Of a stretch of DNA of 64,000 nucleotides, positions 57,101 to 64,000 are shown one piece after another. Position numbers and translations under genes: made by a program. The stretch is from Datisca glomerata (Eukaryota; Streptophyta; Magnoliopsida; Cucurbitales; Datiscaceae): positions 372,001-436,000 of the forward strand of contig QANY01012059.1 in assembly GCA_003255025.1 (NCBI GenBank), written 5' to 3'. Within the stretch, counting starts at the first letter, position 1; every line of letters starts with the position of its first letter. A model generated the notes under the pieces. That model saw only the letters and a list, made by a program, of their open reading frames with translations, was not told the origin of the DNA and did not search any database.

Positions 57101-58549
57101 ATGGTCTCGTCGAGACGTCAATCATCACGTTCATATACTCGATTGGATATTGACTCTCTTACTAAATCTGGAGGATCAAATCCACATCATGATATGAATA
57201 TGTAAATAGATGGTTTGTTCGCTCTTATTCAAGTTAATGGAGATAATAAAATAGTGTTTCATTTAATTATCATAATGCTATTCAATATTTTGTTAAATAG
57301 AACCACCTGTGAGAAGTACGCGAGGATGAACACAATTGACATCTATATGTGTAAGATCAGGTGATGATAGAATACCTGCGACTTTCAAAGCCCAAGGTCA
57401 GGTCATCGCTGCTAATAAAGGAAAGTTTGCAAGCTTTTGTGGTACCGTTGTTAGACGACATAATATTTTGCCTATACAATATGATTGGATGCATGTGTCG
57501 CGGTATCATAAAGATCAAGCGTGGGAAATAGTGAAGGTATGGTTGCTTGTATGTTCATTTATATATATATATTTAATTAATTGCGTATTAATCTTTTGTA
57601 GTCAAAATATGCCGTAGAAGAATGTCATAAAGCATATATTTTGACAATGTTAAATGCAAGATGGAAGGATGAGAAAAGCAGAATAATGGCGACATATGAA
57701 AGGGAGGAAGAGGGATTAGAACATTGGAATGATGCTATTCCAAAAAATAATTTTGTTGCGATAAATCGTAGATGGTACTCAGAAGAAGCAAAGATATGAT
57801 TTTTTACTATACATCTATTATCAATTGTATGTGAAAAAAATTAACTTTTTTTATCTTTCATAAATATAGAAGCAATTTGAAACTAATAGAAGATCACGGA
57901 GCAAACTAAAACACCTTCACACATTGGGACGTACTAGTATACCAACGAAAAGAGCAGAAATGGTAAATTCTAAACTTTATAATTATTTTAATCAATTTTA
58001 TATTAAGTATATTTAATCATATGCTCTCATTTTATAGATAGAAGAGCTTCAAAGAGAGCCCTCAAGAATGAAGCTATATGTAGCCTCACATAAAAGGAAA
58101 GATCGAACTTATGTAAATGAACAGACTGCAAACATTGCAGTAAGTATAATTAATACCAAGTTTTTAAATAGTTATTACATGTTTACTCATACTAAGTCTT
58201 AATTTTTTATTATAGGTGAAACTTAAAGATCGCATGAGTCAACTTCCGGATGGTGATTATGATCTAATTTTACCAAACGACGTGCTCTTACAAGTATTTG
58301 GTCTAGAGCATCCTGGACGAGTGCGTTTATTAGGATTCAGGGTAACTCCATCTCAAGTGATCTAGCAATATCGTGGGGAATCGTCCACGCAAGATTCTAC
58401 CTGTTTATCAACTAAGCTAGAATCCCAACATGCACGAGTAGCTGAGTTGGAGGCTCAATGCGCACGGGTGCCTCAGTTAGAGGCTGAATGTTCAGAGATG
58501 CGTGAGAAATATGATCAGGTGCAGGCTTAATGTTCAGAGATACGCTCCT
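57101..58549 (+). pseudogene. TNPA/PTTA-like CACTA protein gene
   Basis: An ATG at 57101 opens MVSSRRQSSRSYTRLDIDSL. The conserved plant transposase (Ptta/En/Spm) segment lies at 57336-57535 (ANKGKFASFCGTVVRR, QYDWMHVSRYHKDQAWEIVK), ending at a GT donor. Further exons follow with AG acceptors: 57601-57797 (YAVEECHKAYILTML, LEHWNDAIP), 57870-57962 (TNRRSRSKLKHLHTLGRTS), 58039-58140 (EELQREPSRMKLYVASHK) and from 58216 (LKDRMSQLPDGDYDLILPND, then HPGRVRLLGF). After an in-frame TAG at 58363 a coiled-coil tail with repeats of ARVxxLEAxC is still readable to about 58528. The protein binds subterminal repeats in known elements. Stops show decay. Confidence 0.75.
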
Positions 58550-58869
58550 AGCTAAGCTTAATTATGAAGTTTATGCAAGACTCCTGTAAATACTAGGGTA
58601 ACCTTTTTTTGTTTAACATTATTTAATAGTACTTCTGAAATATTTTGTTATTTCAAATTTTCATACTTTGAACTCATTAAATAATTTGTATTGATAATCT
58701 ATTATAGTTTTGGATATCTAATTAATGGTTTAATGCTTTATAATTATACGCTCTGTCAATATATAGAATGATACTACTCAGACTATTGTGAAAATATGTA
58801 CCCTAGTAAAATTGTGTTAATATGGATGAATTTTTGGGAATTAGCAGAAATAGGAAGGAGCATGTGAAA

Positions 58870-59280
58870 TCAGTGTTTTTGACACGGTTCTTAAATCGTC
58901 GTAAAAAATTGGACTAGGACAAATTCGCGACGATTCTATAACCGTCACAATAAGACTACATATTTGGCGACTGTTGTAGAAATGTCGTCATATATACAAT
59001 TTGCGATGGTTGTAGAAATGTCGTCATATATACAATTTGCGACGGTTCTATAAATCGTCACGGTATATTATATTTAGCGACTGTTGCAAACCGTCGCGAA
59101 TTATCAAAATAACTGTCGCTTTAGAGTCTATGTTGCGACGTTCATTCGGCAGTTGTCAAAACCGTCTGTAATTTGATCCCGACGGTGGCGATCCTGACGG
59201 TTCTGCAACCGTCACCGTATCGATTCTGACGGTTAAAAACCTTCGCCGTAAACTCGAATAACCGTCGCGGTAGACATATT
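58870..59280. repeat. Right subterminal repeats of the CACTA element
   Basis: Many copies of GCGACGGTT and its complement. They include a 36-bp direct duplication starting TTGTAGAAATGTCGTCATAT at 58974 and 59010. Confidence 0.85.
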
Positions 59281-59292
59281 TTTTGTAGTGAT

Positions 59293-60602
59293 AGGTTATT
59301 TTTAGTTATAAATTCTATGAGAATTTATCCGAAAAATAGTTGTTTAAATTCTTAGTTTGTTGAGTATAAGTGGAATTTTGAAACATTTGTCACTTTTTCT
59401 CTTTGGTGGTTGTTGGTGCATGTGTTTTATTAATATGTCAATGTTTGGCCATTAGATCGACATAATAATATGATTTAATCAGTTTTTTTTTGGCGAAATG
59501 AGTAAGTGTGTCACTGAAAATTTGGTGTTTCAATGCTGTCCTATTTGATCTGAAACTTCGTAATCCTTTGTTTCTTTGTGGTTTGCAACCTCAATAGGCT
59601 ATCATAGGCTGAAGGTTGCCTAATTGAGGGTTTAAAGTGAAATCTCAATCCTCTATTAGCCAAAGAGAGCACTCATTTTATGAGTAAAAAATAGCCATTG
59701 GGACAAAAAATATTCAACATTTTTAGAAAGTAACCATGTAACTCGTGGAATCAATATTTTTTCTCAGCAATGATGAGTATTCAATAATGGTGATAATTAA
59801 ATATTCAAAAGTATGAATATTAAAATGCTTTCAAATTATTACCCAAAGGATGTTAAAAATGGTGCAAATATACTACATGGATGCAGATTTTCTCCTGTAA
59901 GGAGAATATGAGAAAATCTCTTCCATCTAAGCCGTCCGTTTTAATAAATAGACGGTTTAGATGAAAAAACACTAAAAGATAAAAAATAGATGATTTTATC
60001 AATTTAAGAGACAGATCAAATTTAAATGATTTAGGTTAAAATGGATGACTCAAATCTAAATAACAGGTTACTTATTATTGGATCCAACGTTAGTGGATCT
60101 GTTTTCGGTCCATCTCCAAGATCTAGCTTTACACTTTGATAATGGTGACAAAGTTGTATGTTAGTAATGATGAATGTAGCCGCTCAAGAAATGGGGTCTT
60201 ACCTCTTTTTGTACAAGTCGTCAGTCTTACTCTTGAGTGGAAAACAAAAGTAACAAAAGATGACCAACCTTTAAATCTGTCCTCTGATAGGCTCTCATTC
60301 TCCTCTGTAAAAAAGAAAAAGAAAAAACGACATGCTATTCAGCCCCATATTCTCTGTTAAATACATCATTCTTTGTTCTCAATTTCTTTCTCAACGCATG
60401 AGAAAGCTTCGCTGACTGCTCACTTCTCTCATAAGCATGAACTCAGCTTCAAACTTCGAAGCATTGCACTAAAAAGCAAGGTCTATGTCATAATAGTTAG
60501 CATTTTGGAAGTATATTCTTCTCTTTTTTTAAGCTAATAGAAGTAGAAAAAGAAGTTTAAAAAGACTCATTTGATGCTAAAAGTCCAAAACTAGCTTTTG
60601 AA
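59293..60602. other. Upstream region of the VAN3-binding-like gene
   Basis: Mostly AT-rich. Two small hairpins lie at 59886-59962. From about 60290 there is a pyrimidine-rich, leader-like stretch (TCTCATTCTCCTCTG, TTCTTTGTTCTCAATTTC), and the start codon follows at 60603. A clear TATA box could not be fixed. The open frame at 60136-60360 shows no domain. Confidence 0.4.
59886..59962. repeat. Two adjacent short hairpins
   Basis: GATTTTCTC and GAGAAAATC flank a 15-bp loop (59886-59918). ATCTAAGCCGTC and GACGGTTTAGAT flank a 14-bp loop (59925-59962). They may be the remains of a small MITE; no target duplication was recognised. Confidence 0.6.
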
Positions 60603-61080
60603 ATGATTTCAGTGTGTTCTTGTGCCACTAAATGTTCATCAAATATGCTAGAGAACATAGATGAGAGTGGTCCTGCTACGTGGCTACCAGTTTCATGTGC
60701 TACACCTGAAACTCCAACCGAGGCCATGGAGTTTCTTTCGAGATCATGGAGTCTTTCAGCTAAGGAGCTTTCTAAGGCTCTTTCTACAACAAATGATGCT
60801 TCTAATAGTCTTGAGAAATTAGCTGCTACTTTTGTTGGTGCTGCAGGGGCTGATTTAAATCCAATGGTTTCAAAGGAACCTGTAAGATTTCTCCTTTCAA
60901 TTCTTTCTCTGCCTCCATTTCTTAAGAAAGTATTAGTCTTTGTGGAGAGATCAGATAAGAGAGCATACAAAAAGAAATTGAAGGTAATCTCTGACTATCA
61001 AGTTAATGTTACAGCTGATTCAACACTTACCTGAAGGAGGTAGCCCTCCAGTTTCACCAAGAAACAGTGATGAAATTAAG

Positions 61081-61138
<58 letters not shown>

Positions 61139-62886
61139 AAATTAAGATGAAAAGGAAAAAATATTGTGAACGTGAAAGATTATATTTCCTCTACTTCCTC
61201 TTACTTTTTATCTCATTTTCTCCCTTCATATTTTCAAAGTTTCGAACATAGACTTAGTATGCTCTGTACAGGAATTATTGTTAATTCATCAGGTACTCAA
61301 TCCAGAGTTTCTTTCCAGTCAGCAACTGCTCAGAAATGGGGTAATTTCATATTCTATTTTTATAATTTTTTTATTACATTCATAATCTCTCATAAATGAT
61401 GTTACTCTTCAGCTACACAAGAACATAGTGAGAGGTAAGACAGTGGGGAGATGGCTAAAAGATCAAAAGGAGAGGAAGAAGCAAGTACTCCGAACACAAA
61501 ACGCACAGTTACACGCGGTCGTATCAGTAGCAGGGGTTGCTGCTGCTGTAGCAGCTCTTGTAGCTTCATTGGCATCACCACCAGAAACCTCATCGGATTA
61601 TCAGAAAATGCCGTCTAAGATATCAGCTGCAATAGCACCTGCTGCAGCTCTTGTAGCATCTCATTGCATTGAGATGGCAGAAGAAATGGGCGCTGACCGT
61701 GACCATATATTAAGGGTTGTCCACTCTGCTATTAGTGCCAAGAGTAATGGAGATATCATGGCCCTCACAGCTGGGGCAGCTACGGGTATTGACAAACGTC
61801 TCCAGCTTCTCTTTAGAATCTGTCATTAACAATCTTTTACGGATAGGATAGCAATTATTTCAAAATCCAAGAAACTTCTATGACATACTGGGAGAAGAGA
61901 GAAAAATGAGAATAGTTTCTCTCTCTTCTCCGTTCTCTCTTTCTCTCTCCTCCGCGCATGTTACCATTAATAGTAACATAGCACGACCCCAAAATTCAAA
62001 TATTCGAGGGATCACATAATTCGGATTGTCACTCAAACTGCAACATGATCAAGCTTCAGATTGGTGTCACATAGTTGATAGAAACTAATTAGAATTAATG
62101 AAGGCTGAGACCATATATCAGTGATATATTTGCATAAAATGTTTTTTTGCCAATGCAGCTTTACGAGGAGCTGCGATCCTCCGAGCGAGGCTGGAAAAGG
62201 GGTTTGGAGCAACAAACTTTGCTTTGGCTGAGGATAAGGTAGAAGAAACCAAAGAATCAAATATAATGGTAGCATTGAACTTTGTCTCCAGAGGAGGCGA
62301 ACTCCTCAAACGTACAAGAAAAGGTATTTGCAAGCTGTAGCATTCCATTCATCACCCATCGAGAAAATTCATATGAACTTCATGAAACGAGTCCTGAAAC
62401 ACTCGATTATAAAACTGTTGATGGCAGGAGCTCTACACTGGAAGCAAGTTTCTTTTAGCATAAACTCAAACTGGCAGGTACACTACAGATAGATCCTCAA
62501 GTTAGTAAAAAACTAAAGATTAGTATTTAAAATTTGAACGTAACAGGTTGTAGCTAAAATGAAAAGCAAGCACATAGCAGGAACATTTACGAAGAAAAAG
62601 AAATGTAAGTAATGTTCCATACCAGAATATAAATATTCTCTAGCGGCTACCTCTTCCCCTCTTGATTGTGTTAAACCATGATATCCCAGGTATAGTATCT
62701 GGGGTCAACTGTGATATCCCAGCATGGCACGGACGAGAAAGGGAAGCCGGTAGCAACCACAGAGCTTATTTTGGGATAGTTGTAGCTGACAGAACTATTG
62801 AACTTGAATGCAGTGGAAAAGGTGATAAACTAATGTGGACAGAGGGGATTCAGTACATGTTAAACTGCCGAGGCTACATAGCCTGA
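60603..62886 (+). CDS. VAN3-binding / FORKED1-like protein (DUF828 + PH-like), 8 exons
   Basis: Exons, all with GT-AG borders and matching phases: 60603-60881, 61015-61080, 61272-61340, 61413-61785, 62159-62323, 62428-62477, 62547-62604, 62690-62886. They splice to 418 codons plus TGA. Residues about 32-55 hold TPTEAMEFLSRSWSLSAKEL, the conserved start of the DUF828 (auxin canalization) family. A GGSPPVSPRNSDEI stretch follows. Then KTVGRWLKDQKERKKQ (about 147-162) and an Ala-rich helix region (VAGVAAAVAALVA). The C-terminal PH-like domain (about 318-413) starts GALHWKQVSF and contains KSKHIAGTFTKKKK and DIPAWHGRERE. Family members bind the ARF-GAP VAN3/SCARFACE and phosphoinositides at trans-Golgi and plasma membranes and act in PIN auxin-carrier traffic and vein patterning. 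No stop or frameshift was seen. Exon 2 borders are the least certain: its donor (AAG/GTTCTC) is weak and runs into a CT repeat. Confidence 0.9.
61083..61136 (+). repeat. (CT)n microsatellite at the start of intron 2
   Basis: About 26 CT units begin three bases into intron 2 and end at a CAG. The tract is flanked by direct copies of GAAATTAAG (61072-61080, the end of exon 2, and 61138-61146). Confidence 0.97.
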
Positions 62887-62921
62887 TTTGGAAATATAAG
62901 TTTATGTGTCGGATTAATGGA

Positions 62922-62927
62922 AATAAA
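62922..62927 (+). terminator. Polyadenylation signal of the VAN3-binding-like gene
   Basis: AATAAA 36 bp after the stop codon, followed by T-rich sequence. The position is close to the stop but possible; other near-upstream elements may be used. Confidence 0.45.
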
Positions 62928-63489
62928 ATTTTAATATTTTTCTTTACCGTAACAATAACTCGAAAAAAGTATTCCTAGATATATACACGAAGCGATGGAT
63001 GACAACTGTTACGGAACGTATACAGAATTATTTTTCTACAGTCTTGGATTGAGAGCGTAATCTTATTAGGTGCTTAGGAGGAAAAGAATGGGAAGAACAC
63101 CCACCAGTTTCTACTGGAAATGTTGTTACAAATCACCACGGATTTCACTAGTTGGCAGCTACAATAATGTTTAATTCATTCTTTTCACCATAAAGTCAAA
63201 AACTATGAACAAAAACCTGCATGAAGAGGAGCCAAATGGTAAGGGGGGCAGATAAAACGGATTAAAAATGACTGGATATATTAACAGACCTTTAACAAAC
63301 TTTTGCCAGCGAAATGGTAATAAATGCACAAGTTTCAAATATGAATTTATATATTACAAACAAACGAATTATCAAATATTACGACTTGTACTTATAGTCT
63401 TAGATACAAGTGTAAAAACTTCACCACTACGTTAAGGTATCTTGTCCCACTAGAAAGTTTGGTTGACAGCGCGGAATAGTTAGCATCCT
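62928..63489. other. 3' flank without gene
   Basis: AT-rich sequence between the gene and the chromovirus remnant. No domain, RNA or repeat was recognised. Confidence 0.5.
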
Positions 63490-64000
63490 CGTGTGGGGCT
63501 AACAATTTACTTATTTCTCTACCTCATTGCGCATACACGGCCAAAAATACGACTACTGCACTAGTTGTAAGGTTCTATCTCTGCCAACGTGTCCCTCACC
63601 ATGAAGTTCTTTGATAATCTGCAATCGTAAGCTACAATCCGGGATACAAAGCTGATTCCCTTTAAACAAAAATCCATCATGTAACAAGACTGTTTTCATT
63701 CCAGTCTGTATATCTTGGAGAATCACAGAGAAATAAGGATCAGTAACAAGCAATCACAAAAAGAATCGAAACCAGGTACCTCAACCTGCATAGTAACCAA
63801 TAAACTATTCCTACGACTCAATGCATCTGCAACTCGGTTGGTTATCCCGGCCTTGTGTTTGACCACGGAAGTGAATTTCTCGAGATAAACAACGTACCTC
63901 GCATGTCTAGGATACACCTTATCTTGTTTGTGAAAATGTCTCAAAGAGTCATGATCAGTATAAAATATGAATTCCCTGCGAAATGGATAATGACGCCAAT
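63490..64000 (-). pseudogene. Chromovirus remnant (RNase H end to integrase start), runs off the window
   Basis: The minus strand from the window edge reads the RNase H end (FTSVVKHKAGITNRVADALS, then RRNSLLVTM, to 63780). After a frame shift near 63750 it reads the integrase zinc-binding region (LLHDGFLFKGNQLCIPDCSL, IIKELHGEGHVGRDRTLQL, with His residues of the HHCC group) as far as a WPxMRxEVEK-like segment near 63520. Similarity ends near 63490. The motifs are closest to the Reina/Galadriel-type copy at 10610-12177. The 5' part lies beyond the window. Confidence 0.85.

Larger units (their letters stand above)
55364..59292 (+). mobile_element. CACTA (En/Spm) transposon with ATA target duplication
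   Basis: The left end is CACTACATGAAAAT and the right end TTTTTTGTAGTG, with ATA on both sides (55361-55363 and 59293-59295). It is 3929 bp long. Both subterminal regions (55380-55920 and 58870-59280) are packed with copies of a GCGACGGTTT motif in both orientations, the expected transposase-binding sites. Inside are remnants of both standard CACTA proteins: a TNP2-like N-terminal piece and a TNPA/PTTA-like gene with introns. The main TNP2 transposase is mostly missing, so this copy cannot move on its own. Confidence 0.95.

Noticed and set aside
60557..60970. 137-codon minus-strand frame opposite exon 1 of the VAN3-binding-like gene
   Set aside because: It is the complement of a conserved coding exon; the plus-strand protein matches a known family and the minus-strand one does not.

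Overview
The window looks like plant nuclear DNA, most likely from a eudicot. It is AT-rich, one gene has several GT-AG introns and a plant-specific domain combination, and almost everything else is decayed plant transposable elements: Ty1/copia, Ty3/gypsy of the Tat and chromovirus lineages, LINE, CACTA and a small MITE. I could not identify the species, and I see no bacterial, viral or organellar system. All calls come from reading translations and repeats by eye.

Layout: 1-562 copia integrase remnant; 562-4020 Tat-type gypsy remnant (+) broken by a ~550 bp MITE (1803-2353); 4020-4748 minisatellite holding a 334-bp CACTA mini-element with a perfect GTA target duplication; 4748-6640 chromovirus fragment (-) and 7288-10609 chromovirus fragment (+) with a 2.4-kb LTR, which look like two halves of one element separated by an inversion; 10610-12177 a second chromovirus; 12178-13556 a probable solo LTR; ~14.1-14.4 kb a possible LINE tail; 14.4-18.16 kb AT-rich DNA with a ~310-bp tandem repeat. 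From 18.16 to 23.86 kb a LINE is split around a gypsy fragment. A deleted copia element (-) lies at 23.98-27.53 kb. A plant mobile domain (PMD) pseudogene runs from 28.2 to 39.76 kb and is broken by a nearly complete copia element (30382-38273, -). A second copia of the same family (40.2-48.18 kb, -) follows, then a Tat-type gypsy (48.18-54.34 kb, -) and a 3.9-kb CACTA element with an ATA target duplication (55364-59292, +).

The only gene that looks intact is at 60603-62886 (+): eight exons that splice in phase into a 418-residue VAN3-binding / FORKED1-like protein (DUF828 plus PH-like domain), expected to act in vesicle traffic linked to auxin transport and vein patterning. A chromovirus fragment (-) closes the window.

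The genes do not form a pathway. The value of the window lies in its record of insertions, deletions, inversions and tandem expansions, and in how close the transposons lie to one real gene.
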